Shown here one piece after another: positions 44,395 to 52,664 of a DNA stretch of 64,000 nucleotides. Position numbers and translations under genes: made by a program. Source of the DNA: JACMLD01 sp044227095 (lineage in GTDB: Bacteria; Bacteroidota; Bacteroidia; Chitinophagales; Chitinophagaceae); NCBI GenBank assembly GCA_044227095.1, contig JBGAFV010000001.1:1984001-2048000 (forward strand). The letters are read 5' to 3'. Below the pieces are notes generated by a model. The model saw nothing but the letters and a program-made list of their open reading frames with translations, had not been told where the DNA came from and searched no databases. The first letter of the stretch is position 1. Every line of letters begins with the position of its first letter.

Positions 44395-44794
44395 TAATTA
44401 CTTTCGCTATTATAGCACAATGTTTGCGCAGCATGGCCGCTACTCCACAATATTTTTCAAGTGAAAGATCTACTGCACGTTTTACTTTGTCTTCATAGTC
44501 AGCAGTTATTTTTACAAAATAGGTAATGTTGATTTCTTTAAAAACCCGTGGATGTTCATCAGTTTGTTCTGCTTCAGCTTCTATACGGATGCTTTTATAC
44601 GGCGCTTTCATTTTATCGAGTATTGAAACAATATCAATTCCTGTACATCCTGCAAGGCCCGATAATAATAAAGCCTTCGGACTAAAACCGCTATCGTCTT
44701 TGCCCGAAGCAGACACATCATCAAGAGCAATTGTATTGTTTTTAAATTGGCTGTCAAAAGAAAAGCCCGATTTCCAGTGGGTAACTGTTTTCAT
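44387..44794 (-). CDS. OsmC family protein
   Basis: 135 residues. OsmC/Ohr fold: PKALLLSGLAGCTGIDIVSIL holds the first conserved Cys, and CGVAAMLRKHCAIIAKVI the second, the pair that reduces organic hydroperoxides. General opening THWKSGFSFDSQF. It precedes and overlaps the CDF transporter gene, which suggests a joint response to metal or oxidant stress. Confidence 0.9.
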   Translation of the reverse strand: MKTVTHWKSGFSFDSQFKNNTIALDDVSASGKDDSGFSPKALLLSGLAGCTGIDIVSILDKMKAPYKSIRIEAEAEQTDEHPRVFKEINITYFVKITADYEDKVKRAVDLSLEKYCGVAAMLRKHCAIIAKVIIE

Positions 44795-44810
44795 ATAATG
44801 CAGTTTAGCG

Positions 44811-44818
44811 CAAATGTA
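44811..44818 (-). promoter_or_regulatory. candidate -7 element of the OsmC-CDF operon
   Basis: TACATTTG on the minus strand fits TAnnTTTG, 16 bases before the start codon at 44794. A CTG lies 19 bases upstream as a weak -33. Confidence 0.4.
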
Positions 44819-44863
44819 AACTTTAGCGGCAGAATGGCAGATTAAACAACAAATAAAAGTATG

Positions 44864-44981
44864 TAGCCGCAGGTTTGCAGATTATCATCGGATAGCAATA
44901 GTTGTAGATGATGGCAAAAATGGCAATTACAAAAAATAGCCGCAGATTAGCAGAATGATTTAATCTGCGAACCTGCGGCTA
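44864..44981. repeat. 21-bp inverted repeat TAGCCGCAGG type
   Basis: TAGCCGCAGGTTTGCAGATT plus A at 44864-44884 and its reverse complement with one mismatch at 44961-44981, spacer 76 bases, with a further partial copy (AGCCGCAGATTAGCAGA) inside at about 44938-44955. Lies between OsmC and superoxide dismutase; a related GCCGCAGAT string occurs at 34787. Confidence 0.75.
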
Positions 44982-44999
44982 ATAAATAGTCTGCGGAGA

Positions 45000-45731
45000 T
45001 TACATGCTTTCAAAGCGTTTCTGCACAAAATCCCAGTTCACAACGTTCCACCATTTTTCTATATAATCTGCTCTTTTGTTTTGATAGTGCAGGTAGTAAG
45101 CATGTTCCCAAACATCAAGCCCAAGCAATGGCGTGCCTTTAAGATCTGATATGTCCATTAAAGGATTATCCTGGTTGGGTGTAGAACCAGTTATTAATTT
45201 ACCGCCTGCACCAACTACCAGCCATGCCCAGCCGCTACCAAACCTGTTTTTGCCGGCATCGCTAAACTGTGTTTTAAATGCATCAAAAGAATTGAAATCT
45301 TTTTCTATAGCTGCCAGCAGTTTTCCTGAGGGTTTGCCTTCGCCAGCTGGTTTAAAAGTTTTCCAGAACAGTTCGTGGTTGTAATGACCACCGGCATTGT
45401 TGCGCATCTTTGCAGAATATTTAGACACTTTAGACAAAACATCTTCAATAGGTTTTGAAGTATCTACGCTTTCTGCCTGTGCAGCTTCTTTTACATTCTT
45501 GGCATAAGTTGCTGCGTGTTTTGTGTAATGAATTTCCATAGTCGTGGCATCAATTACCGGTTCAAGTGCATTGTATGCAAATGCAAGCGGTGTTTGATCG
45601 AAAGATGTAAATGGCGCAAAGGAAGGTGTAACAGCAGCCATTAAACGATCTGATACCAGGCTTGCAGCGCCAAGTACAATGCCTGTTTTAGCAGAACTTG
45701 CAATAAAATTGCGCCGGTTTATTTTTTTCAT
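45000..45731 (-). CDS. Fe/Mn superoxide dismutase with Tat signal
   Basis: 243 residues. N-terminus NRRNFIASSAKTGIVLGAAS is a twin-arginine signal, so the folded metalloenzyme is exported. Mature domain: LAFAYNALEPVIDATTMEIHYTKHAATY (metal His), HYNHELFW (metal His), NRFGSGWAWLVV, and LDVWEHAYYLHYQNKRADYI (metal Asp and His). All four ligands are present. Removes superoxide in the periplasm. The LptF/G gene ends up 24 bp away, same strand. Confidence 0.94.
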   Translation of the reverse strand: MKKINRRNFIASSAKTGIVLGAASLVSDRLMAAVTPSFAPFTSFDQTPLAFAYNALEPVIDATTMEIHYTKHAATYAKNVKEAAQAESVDTSKPIEDVLSKVSKYSAKMRNNAGGHYNHELFWKTFKPAGEGKPSGKLLAAIEKDFNSFDAFKTQFSDAGKNRFGSGWAWLVVGAGGKLITGSTPNQDNPLMDISDLKGTPLLGLDVWEHAYYLHYQNKRADYIEKWWNVVNWDFVQKRFESM

Positions 45732-45755
45732 AATTGAAAACTGTTTTAATTAAAG

Positions 45756-47210
45756 TTACATAATGCCCGGTTGATTCTTTGCCGTTTTTTCTCTCTTAAC
45801 AAAAGAACGTGCACGGCGGAAGAAGCGATAATAAAATTCCTGGTTGAAAAGCTGCGAATCCCGCATGGCTTTAAAAACAAGAAAAAAGCCAATCGGTAAA
45901 AGTATAAATGTTGCAAGCCACATACCTACCCACGGATTGATTACATCTTGCTTTACAAATTTTTCACCATAATTGTTAAGCAGGAAAAACACAACGAAGA
46001 AAGCAACCGCAAAAATTAATGGTGTTCCGATACCGCCTTTCCTGATAATAGAACCAAGTGGTGCGCCAATTAGAAATAAAACGAGGCAGGCAAATGAAAG
46101 ACTGAATTTTCTATGCCACTCAATCAGGTGCAACCGGAGATTGGTTTTTTTAACAAGGTATTCTGCAGACTGTCTCTCCAGCACCGACTTTACTGAATTA
46201 ACATGCCCCATAGCTGCATCTAATACGGTAGATTTAACAACACTGTCTGGTACAATCTGGCTGAACTTAGTGATATGTGCATTTGAAGAAGCGGGAGAAA
46301 CATTCCAGTTACTATCAAGGTATTTTGCATAGGTCATATAAAGGGCCGCTTCTACACCAACCGTTTTATAAATACCCTTTTTATCTCTTTCAAGAGAGTC
46401 AATGGCTTTATCAAGTTGTCTTACACTAAGCATACGCCAGTTGTCTTTAAAAACAGTGTCTGCTGTTTTTTGCAAGGTGAAAGAACTGAGATCAAAAAGT
46501 TTTTTGTATGCTTTAAAACCCATTCGGGTAAACTTGGTATCTGTTGTTATTCTCTGTCCTTCTTCGGTATAACGCCAGCCGCTGTTAAGATAAAATTCAA
46601 GAAAACGCCTGTCGTCAGAAATTTTCATCAATCCGCTGTCTGCTACTATTATATCATCCTGCAGGTTGTAATTTTTTTGATAAACAACAACATTGCGTAT
46701 GGTTCCATTTTTTTCTTTTTTACCAATCTTAATTATAAAGCCGTCTATCTTATCATAAAAAACGCCTTCTTTTATATCAAGTGCAGGCTTGGTAACAATA
46801 ATATCGTACTTAAGTGTATTTAATTTTAATGTGGCGCGGGGTATTATATAATTATTGAAAAGAAAAGCAATGCCGCAAATAAATAAACTTGTTACCAGTA
46901 AAGGACGCATAAAACGAAGTAGAGGAATGCCGGCTGATTTGATAGCAACCAGTTCAAATGTTTCTCCAAGGTTTCCAAACGTCATAATAGATGAAAGCAA
47001 AACGGCCAGTGGCAAAGCAAGCGGAACAACGGAAGCGGTTACATACGACATTAACCTGGCAATGGTAAAAAAATCAAGTCCTTTACCAACAATATCATCT
47101 ATATACAGCCAGAAGAACTGCAATACCAGTACAAAGAGTGTTATAAAGAAAGTGGCAATAAAAGGCCCTACAAATGCTTTAAGTATAAGGCGGTCTAATT
47201 TCTTAATCAC
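45756..47210 (-). CDS. LptF/LptG family lipopolysaccharide-export permease
   Basis: 484 residues. MIKKLDRLILKAFVGPFIATFFITLFVLVLQFFW is the typical first helix; three N-terminal helices, a long periplasmic beta-jellyroll (about 140-340) and three C-terminal helices (FACLVLFLIGAPLGSIIRKGG, FAVAFFVVFFLLNNYGEKF, MWLATFILLPIGFFLVFKA). With LptB and its partner it drives lipopolysaccharide from the inner membrane to the periplasmic bridge. Bacteroidota often carry two dispersed copies. Confidence 0.92.
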   Translation of the reverse strand: MIKKLDRLILKAFVGPFIATFFITLFVLVLQFFWLYIDDIVGKGLDFFTIARLMSYVTASVVPLALPLAVLLSSIMTFGNLGETFELVAIKSAGIPLLRFMRPLLVTSLFICGIAFLFNNYIIPRATLKLNTLKYDIIVTKPALDIKEGVFYDKIDGFIIKIGKKEKNGTIRNVVVYQKNYNLQDDIIVADSGLMKISDDRRFLEFYLNSGWRYTEEGQRITTDTKFTRMGFKAYKKLFDLSSFTLQKTADTVFKDNWRMLSVRQLDKAIDSLERDKKGIYKTVGVEAALYMTYAKYLDSNWNVSPASSNAHITKFSQIVPDSVVKSTVLDAAMGHVNSVKSVLERQSAEYLVKKTNLRLHLIEWHRKFSLSFACLVLFLIGAPLGSIIRKGGIGTPLIFAVAFFVVFFLLNNYGEKFVKQDVINPWVGMWLATFILLPIGFFLVFKAMRDSQLFNQEFYYRFFRRARSFVKREKTAKNQPGIM

Positions 47211-47359
47211 TAATTACACTAATTATACAAATTACACGAACTTCAGAACACGAAATATTTACACTAACTGCTTATTCGATTATTTTGAATTTCTTTTCAA
47301 AAGCATGTTATTAATGCCGGCAGGTTTGTGTAATTCGATTGTAATTTGTGTTATAAAAT

Positions 47360-47965
47360 ATGGATACTCCAAAAATACAGCTTTCAGCAGATGAAATGCA
47401 ACTGGTGCTAAACAGCGAATGGATTTTAACAAAGCACCGCATAATTGAAAAAGTGTACCATTTGTTTGGTGGCCTTTCTACGCAAATGCAATTATACCTG
47501 CAACAATCAAATATATTGCCACAGGAAGTGCTGCAATTGCCACCAAAAATTTCTAAAGGAGAGCAATATGAAGCATTGCCGTATGTGGTGCTGGATTACC
47601 CTAGATTTTTTTCAAAAGAAAACGTACTGGCTGTACGTTGCTTTTTCTGGTGGGGAAATTACTTCAGCATCACCCTTCATCTTAAAGGAATATTTTTAGA
47701 ACAGTACCGTTTAAAAATTGAAAAAGCAATTGCAGAAAATAAATTAAATGGTTTTTATTTTTCGCTAAGCGGAAACGAATTCAGTTTTAATCTTAGCAGT
47801 AAAAATTATTTTACAATTGGCAATAACAGTAATGCTTATGCGGAAGAAATGAAGCAGTCTTCTTTTTTAAAAATCAGCAATAAAATTTCTTTTAAAAATT
47901 GGGATACTGCCGAACAAAAACTAATGGAAACTTTTCAGCACCTAATGAAAATTATAGGAGAGTAA
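47360..47965 (+). CDS. conserved hypothetical protein
   Basis: 201 residues, no signal peptide or membrane helix. Rich in aromatic residues (YVVLDYPRFFSKENVLAVRCFFWWGNYFSI), with a mixed alpha/beta appearance. I recall such proteins as a Bacteroidota-specific family without known role, often near lipid or cell-division genes. Divergent from LptF/G across 150 bp. The first Met was taken as the start. Confidence 0.75.
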   Translation: MDTPKIQLSADEMQLVLNSEWILTKHRIIEKVYHLFGGLSTQMQLYLQQSNILPQEVLQLPPKISKGEQYEALPYVVLDYPRFFSKENVLAVRCFFWWGNYFSITLHLKGIFLEQYRLKIEKAIAENKLNGFYFSLSGNEFSFNLSSKNYFTIGNNSNAYAEEMKQSSFLKISNKISFKNWDTAEQKLMETFQHLMKIIGE

Positions 47966-47997
47966 TCTAAGGGAGTTAAAAGCAGATAATAGTATTT

Positions 47998-48083
47998 AGA
48001 TTTTAGTATACAGACGTGATAATATAAAATGCAGTTTGCTGCGAAGTCTATATACTCTGTACTGAATACTAAATACTAATTAC
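47998..48083. repeat. AGTAT / ATACT heptad pair
   Basis: Left arm ATAGTAT, TTAGATT, TTAGTAT, ACAGACG; right arm TACTCTG, TACTGAA, TACTAAA, TACTAAT. The arms are complementary and surround a core with AGTTTGCTGCGAAG, which recurs as AGTTTGCGGCGAAG between arms of the same type at 63937-64000. Confidence 0.75.
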
Positions 48084-48456
48084 CAATACGGTGAAACAAA
48101 TCCTTTACCTGGTAATCCCACAGCTGGCTTTGGTCCCTTATTTCTTTCTTTTCTGCAAAATCATTTATCACCAATATGGTTTGATTGGTAACTTCAGATT
48201 TTTCAATTCTGAATTCAAAATATTCTTCTTTAGGAGAAGAAATCCAATGAAATTTTACAAACTTTTCTTCTTCGCCTTCCAGTATTTCTGCTTTTTCAAC
48301 TGCACCATTCCATGAAAAGCTGAATATATTGTCTCGCTCATCTACTTTGTCTGCAAACCATTCCTGTAGACCAGCCGGCGTGCTTAAAAATTCATATAGA
48401 ATTGACGGTGAACATCTAACGGGGTACTCCAACGTAAATAACTGTTTTTTACTCAT
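48076..48456 (-). CDS. START-like (SRPBCC) domain protein
   Basis: 126 residues. LEYPVRCSPSILYEFLSTPAGLQEWFADKVDERDNIFSFSWNG is the opening of the Bacteroidota START-like family, a helix-grip fold with a cavity for a hydrophobic ligand. Ligand unknown. Faces the sigma-factor gene divergently, as it often does in this phylum. Confidence 0.88.
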   Translation of the reverse strand: MSKKQLFTLEYPVRCSPSILYEFLSTPAGLQEWFADKVDERDNIFSFSWNGAVEKAEILEGEEEKFVKFHWISSPKEEYFEFRIEKSEVTNQTILVINDFAEKKEIRDQSQLWDYQVKDLFHRIGN

Positions 48457-48764
48457 TTCGCAATCATTGGTCTAAATTTCCAATGATGCAATAATAGAAA
48501 ATAATTGAACGCAGCAAAATTTTAGTTTTCTTTTTTTTATTCAGATTTTAATGTTGTGCCGCCAACCAGCTTCCTTATGGCTACTGAAAAACAAGTATTT
48601 ATGAACAAAACGGGGATAATAAAGCTGAAAATTTCCCTTAATTAGCACAATAAAGTTTTTCTGATCATTTAGATGCCGATAAAATAAGAAAATCAACTTA
48701 TTAACGTTTAATTAAAGATTGGAACAACCCTTCCTTTCAAATTCATCTAAAATCGAGTCCACCT
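48457..48764. other. divergent regulatory region before rpoD
   Basis: 308-bp spacer. Next to the START-like gene is a dyad, ATCATTGG (48463-48470) and CCAATGAT (48480-48487), 9 bases apart, possibly an operator. The rest is AT-rich with no frame. No clear TAnnTTTG was found for rpoD. Confidence 0.45.
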
Positions 48765-49640
48765 ATGAGTATGCGCCAACTAAAAATTACCAAGTCTATT
48801 ACCAACAGGGAGTCTCAAAGCCTTGAGAAATACCTGCAGGAAATTGGTAAAGTAGAGCTTATCAGTCCGGAAGAAGAAGTAAAGCTTGCAGGTTTGATTA
48901 AACAGGGAGATCAGCGAGCTTTAGACAGGCTTACAAAAGCCAATCTGCGTTTTGTTGTTTCCGTTGCCAAACAATACCAGAACCAGGGCCTCTCACTTCC
49001 AGATTTAATTAATGAAGGCAACCTCGGGCTTATAAAAGCCGCACAGCGTTTTGATGAAACAAGAGGTTTCAAATTTATTTCCTATGCAGTTTGGTGGATT
49101 CGCCAGAGCATTTTACAATCACTGGCAGAACAGGCCCGTATTGTGCGGCTTCCGCTGAATAAAGTAGGTTTAACCAACCGTGTTCAAAAAGCCTTTTCTC
49201 AGCTTGAACAGGAATTTGAAAGAGAGCCATCAGCAGATGAAATTGCAGAACTTTTAAAACTTGATATTGATGAAGTAACCTCTACACTTAGCATTAACGC
49301 CCGCCACGTAAGTATGGATACCCCATTGTCTGAAGGAGAAGACGGCACTTTGATAGATTTAATGGCAAATCCCAATGCTACGCCTACAGAAAAAAATATT
49401 GAGCACGATGAATCGCTGAAGCTGGAAATTGAACGCTCTTTAAAAGCACTTACAGAAAGGCAGAAAGAAGTTATTTGTTATTTCTTTGGAATAGGTATAG
49501 ACCATCCAATGAGCCTGGAAGATATTGGCGACCATTTTAGCCTTACACGTGAAAGGGTAAGACAAATTAAAGACAAAGCAATTACCAAATTAAAAACAAC
49601 TAACCGCAGCAGAATTTTACGCAGTTATTTGGGACTATAG
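48765..49640 (+). CDS. rpoD: primary sigma-70 factor (RpoD/SigA type)
   Basis: 291 residues; short, without region 1.1, as is the norm for Bacteroidota. Region 1.2 (SLEKYLQEIGKVELISPEEEVKLA), 2 (LRFVVSVAKQYQNQGLSLPDLINEGNLGLIKAAQRFDETRGFKFISYAVWWIRQSILQSL), 3, and 4.2 (MSLEDIGDHFSLTRERVRQIKDKAITKL). It directs RNA polymerase to the TTG/TAnnTTTG promoters noted here. Start M-S-M-R; the second Met (48771) is the more usual start in relatives. Confidence 0.94.
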   Translation: MSMRQLKITKSITNRESQSLEKYLQEIGKVELISPEEEVKLAGLIKQGDQRALDRLTKANLRFVVSVAKQYQNQGLSLPDLINEGNLGLIKAAQRFDETRGFKFISYAVWWIRQSILQSLAEQARIVRLPLNKVGLTNRVQKAFSQLEQEFEREPSADEIAELLKLDIDEVTSTLSINARHVSMDTPLSEGEDGTLIDLMANPNATPTEKNIEHDESLKLEIERSLKALTERQKEVICYFFGIGIDHPMSLEDIGDHFSLTRERVRQIKDKAITKLKTTNRSRILRSYLGL

Positions 49641-49725
49641 TTTAGTCTATAGTAGTAAGTCAGGAGTCGGGTAGTCAATACAAAAAGAAGACTAATGACT
49701 ATCGACTAAAGACTCCCGACTATTC
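49641..49725. repeat. TAGTC / GACTA heptad pair
   Basis: Left arm TTTAGTC, TATAGTA, GTAAGTC, AGGAGTC, GGGTAGTC; right arm AGACTAA, TGACTAT, CGACTAA, AGACTCC, CGACTAT. Complementary arms with a short core, between rpoD and ffh. The arms share AGGAGTCGGGTAGTC and its complement almost exactly, so a long hairpin can form. Confidence 0.8.
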
Positions 49726-49805
49726 AATATATTTGCAACTCTTTTTAAGGTGAATGTTATTCAAACATTCACCTTTTATTTTTATGCAAAGAAAACAATG
49801 CTTTT

Positions 49806-51131
49806 ATGTTTGAATCTTTAAGTGATAAGCTGGAGTCCGCGTTTAAATCGCTGAAAGGTGAAGCCAGGATTACTGAACTCAATATTGCTGCTACAGTAAA
49901 AGAAATTCGTCGTGCACTAATAGATGCGGATGTAAACTTTAAAATAGCTAAAGAATTTACTGATAAAATAAAGGACAAAGCCGTTGGCGAAAAAGTAATC
50001 AATGCCATTAGCCCGGGCCAGTTAATGACCAAAATTGTAAAGGACGAACTGGCTGAACTTATGGGTGGAACAGAAAGCGAGTTTAACGCCAAAGGAAACC
50101 CCGCTGTTATTTTAATTGCAGGGCTGCAGGGGTCTGGTAAAACCACTTTTAGCGGAAAGCTGGCCAATTATCTTAAAACAAAAAAGGGATTGTCGCCAAT
50201 GCTGGTGGCAGCGGATATCTATCGTCCTGCGGCCATTGAACAATTAAAGGTTTTAGGCGAACAGATTGGTGTAGACGTACATAGTGAGCCTGATAACAAA
50301 GATGCAGTATCCATTGCGCAGAATGCAGTAAAAGAAGCCCGCAGCAAAAATAAAAATGTGCTCATAATAGATACTGCCGGCCGTTTGGCAATAGATGAGG
50401 CAATGATGCAGGAAGTGGCCGCTGTAAAGGCCGCTGTCAACCCAAATGAAATTCTTTTTGTAGTTGATTCTATGACCGGCCAGGACGCTGTAAACACTGC
50501 TAAAGCGTTTAATGAACGGCTCGATTTTAGTGGCGTAGTATTAACCAAGCTCGATGGCGATACAAGGGGTGGAGCGGCTTTATCCATTAAATACACGGTT
50601 AACAAGCCAATAAAATTTGTTAGCAGTGGTGAGAAGATGGAAACGCTTGATGTCTTTTACCCGGAACGTATGGCACAACGTATCCTCGGAATGGGGGATA
50701 TCACTTCACTGGTAGAAAAAGCCCAGGAACAATATGACGAAGCAGAAGCCCGTAAGCTGGAGAAGAAAATAAGGAAGAACCAGTTTGATTTTGAAGACTT
50801 CAAACAACAACTGGCACAGATAAAAAAGATGGGTAACCTTAAAGACCTTATGGGCATGATACCAGGTGTAGGCAAAGCCATAAAGGATGTAGACATTAGC
50901 GACGATTCTTTTAAAGGCATAGAAGCCATGATTAACTCAATGACGCCGTATGAAAGGGCAAACCCCGATATCATTAGCCAGGACCGCCGCAAACGCATCG
51001 CCAAAGGAAGTGGGAAAGGGATGGATGAAGTAAACGCCTTTATGAAACAGTTCGACCAGATGAAACAGATGATGAAAATGATGAACAAAATGCCTATGGG
51101 GGGCAAGATGCCCGGCTTTGGCAGGCGGTAA
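49806..51131 (+). CDS. ffh: signal recognition particle protein
   Basis: 441 residues, the normal length. NG GTPase domain: GLQGSGKTTFSGKLANYL (G1), DIYRPAAIEQLK, IDTAGRLAIDEAMMQE (G3), TKLDGDTRGGAA (G4), SSGEKMETLDVF; M domain with Met-rich tail (MKMMNKMPMGGKMPGFG). Binds signal sequences as they leave the ribosome and docks with FtsY. No SRP RNA gene was recognised nearby. Confidence 0.96.
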   Translation: MFESLSDKLESAFKSLKGEARITELNIAATVKEIRRALIDADVNFKIAKEFTDKIKDKAVGEKVINAISPGQLMTKIVKDELAELMGGTESEFNAKGNPAVILIAGLQGSGKTTFSGKLANYLKTKKGLSPMLVAADIYRPAAIEQLKVLGEQIGVDVHSEPDNKDAVSIAQNAVKEARSKNKNVLIIDTAGRLAIDEAMMQEVAAVKAAVNPNEILFVVDSMTGQDAVNTAKAFNERLDFSGVVLTKLDGDTRGGAALSIKYTVNKPIKFVSSGEKMETLDVFYPERMAQRILGMGDITSLVEKAQEQYDEAEARKLEKKIRKNQFDFEDFKQQLAQIKKMGNLKDLMGMIPGVGKAIKDVDISDDSFKGIEAMINSMTPYERANPDIISQDRRKRIAKGSGKGMDEVNAFMKQFDQMKQMMKMMNKMPMGGKMPGFGRR

Positions 51132-51222
51132 CTTAATAGTTTTTTAATAAACAGGCAGATTTGTAAAAAATTATTTAAATGATATAAACAAAGTGTAATA
51201 GTTATTCAATCAATTATTATAT

Positions 51223-51252
51223 TTGGAAAATAAAGCAGGATAGCTAATTTTG
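51223..51252 (+). promoter_or_regulatory. promoter of rpsP
   Basis: TTG (51223-51225), 19 bases, TAATTTTG (51245-51252): a full match to the Bacteroidota sigma-A promoter TTG-N17-23-TAnnTTTG. Start of transcription expected near 51258, leaving a leader of about 60 bases before rpsP. Confidence 0.65.
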
Positions 51253-51265
51253 CAATCCTGCTTTT
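51232..51265 (+). terminator. possible ffh terminator overlapping the rpsP promoter
   Basis: AAAGCAGGAT (51232-51241) pairs perfectly with ATCCTGCTTT (51255-51264), loop of 13, followed by one T. The stem could terminate ffh transcripts; its loop contains the rpsP -7 element. Confidence 0.5.
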
Positions 51266-51319
51266 ATAAGCAATGAGACAATAACCCTATTTCTTAACGC
51301 ATTTAAATGTCTATTTAAA

Positions 51320-51775
51320 ATGCCAGTAAAAATGAGACTCCAGCGCCACGGGTCTAAAAAAAGGCCATTCTACTTTATAGTAGTGGCAGACGCCCGCGCC
51401 CCAAGAGATGGTAAATTCATCTCCAAAATTGGTACGTACAATCCATTAACCGTTCCATCCACCATTCAGCTAGATCGTCAACGTGCTTTAGATTGGTTGC
51501 ACAAAGGTGCACAACCTACAGATACTGTACGCCGCATCCTTTCTTTTAAAGGCGTATTGTACCTGAAACACTTATTGCGTGGTGTTGGTCTTGGTTTGTT
51601 TGATGATGTAACAGCAATGACAAAGTTTGAAGTATGGCACAAAGAACATGAAGCACAGATTCTGAAACGCCAGGAAGAAAACCGTCGTGCTAATCCACGT
51701 GGTGGCAGAAGGCCGCAAGGTGGAGGCAATCGTCGCCCTTCTGAAAGGAAGCCGGCAGAAGGCGGTGCTCAATAA
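51320..51775 (+). CDS. rpsP: 30S ribosomal protein S16
   Basis: 151 residues: MPVKMRLQRHGSKKRPFYFIVVADARAPRDGKFISKIGTYNPL is the S16 signature; the S16 core ends near residue 80. The rest is a charged tail (Lys/Arg/Gly-rich, GGRRPQGGGNRRPSERKP) that is common in Bacteroidota S16 and probably contacts rRNA. Followed by a strong terminator, so not co-transcribed with rimM. Confidence 0.96.
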   Translation: MPVKMRLQRHGSKKRPFYFIVVADARAPRDGKFISKIGTYNPLTVPSTIQLDRQRALDWLHKGAQPTDTVRRILSFKGVLYLKHLLRGVGLGLFDDVTAMTKFEVWHKEHEAQILKRQEENRRANPRGGRRPQGGGNRRPSERKPAEGGAQ

Positions 51776-51806
51776 GATTACCATCGTTACCAAATAATAC
51801 GAGTTT

Positions 51807-51840
51807 ATATCCCGGTAGGAAACTATCGGGATATTTTTTT
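51807..51840 (+). terminator. rho-independent terminator of rpsP
   Basis: ATATCCCGGTAG (51807-51818), GAAA tetraloop, CTATCGGGATAT (51823-51834) with one G-T pair, then seven T. GNRA loop and long T tract make it a strong terminator. Confidence 0.92.
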
Positions 51841-52150
51841 AACCCCAACCCCTAAAGGGAGGTTAATGATTTGCCGGAAATAATTTGTTTCGGGATCATG
51901 TTTTTGTTTTTAGATACCAGCATTGGTTTTCATGGCATCATCGTTGCGTCGCAAGCACTTCATCTTTTGTACAAATAGGATCTTTAGGCTCAATTTAAAT
52001 CCTCAAAACGCTATATAGGCAGCCTCTAATAATTAAAAATTCATTTTCAAAACAAAAGCTGCTTTAAAATATCATCTTACGGAGTAGGATTATCTTTGCC
52101 TCCAAGTCATCATTTATAAAACTTAAAATTCCCCTTTAGGGGTAAGGGGT
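51841..52150. repeat. composite element with C-rich inverted ends before rimM
   Basis: Left end AACCCCAACCCCTAAAGGG (51841-51859); right end, 52130-52150, is its inverted relative (TCCCCTTTAGGGGTAAGGGGT) and touches the rimM ATG. Inside: GATACCAGCATTGGTT, then TTGCGTCGCAAGCACTTCATC to TTTTGTACAA (51944-51974). Same plan as the element at 24186-24480. No gene seen. Confidence 0.75.
52091..52098 (+). promoter_or_regulatory. candidate -7 element of rimM inside the repeat element
   Basis: TATCTTTG fits TAnnTTTG, 52 bases before the rimM ATG. No TTG at the right distance upstream was found. Confidence 0.4.
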
Positions 52151-52663
52151 ATGAACTACAACAGCATCGGAAAAATAGTAGCCAGCTTTGGTATAAAAGG
52201 AGAACTTATCTTGCTCCATCACCTCGGTAAAAAAACATCGCTTAAAGGATTGGAAGCACTTTTTGTAGAAGTTGTAAAAGGCGAGATGCTGCCATATTTT
52301 ATTCAATCAGCAAAAATTAAAAGTGAAGAAGAAATATACCTGAAGCTTGAAGGTGTAGATACAAAAGAAACAGCGGGTAAGCTACGCCAGAAAGAAGTAT
52401 GGCTAACAGAAGAAGACTTTGAAAAATATTCTTCCAAGTCTTCCATCATATCATTGCTTGGCTATCACCTTATAGATGAAGGCACAGACCGTGGTGCTAT
52501 TCTTGAAATTATTGAACAACCACACCAAATGCTTGCACGCATAGATTTAGACGGTAAAGAAGCACTGATACCATTGCATGAAGACACACTTGAGAAAATT
52601 GACAAAAAGAAAAAACAAGTGCATGTGGTATTGCCAGATGGGTTGTTGGATGTGTATAGGTAG
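52151..52663 (+). CDS. rimM: ribosome maturation factor
   Basis: 170 residues: YNSIGKIVASFGIKGELILLHHLG opens the RimM N-terminal domain; LKLEGVDTKETAGKLRQKEVWLTEED and the PRC-barrel domain (LLGYHLID, GAILEIIEQPHQMLARIDLDGKEALIPLHEDTLEKID, VVLPDGLLDVYR) follow. Helps assemble the 30S head, binding S19. Its ATG directly follows a dispersed repeat, so the leader is repeat-derived. trmD, the usual next gene, is elsewhere. Confidence 0.95.
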   Translation: MNYNSIGKIVASFGIKGELILLHHLGKKTSLKGLEALFVEVVKGEMLPYFIQSAKIKSEEEIYLKLEGVDTKETAGKLRQKEVWLTEEDFEKYSSKSSIISLLGYHLIDEGTDRGAILEIIEQPHQMLARIDLDGKEALIPLHEDTLEKIDKKKKQVHVVLPDGLLDVYR

Positions 52664-52664
52664 G

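Noticed and set aside
47211..47359. Repeat of ATTACACTAATTATACAAATTACACG kind between LptF/G and the hypothetical gene
   Set aside because: Units are about 9 bases and irregular, so I did not count it with the heptad arrays, although a complementary string (GTGTAATTCG, TGTAATTTGTG) lies at 47329-47353.
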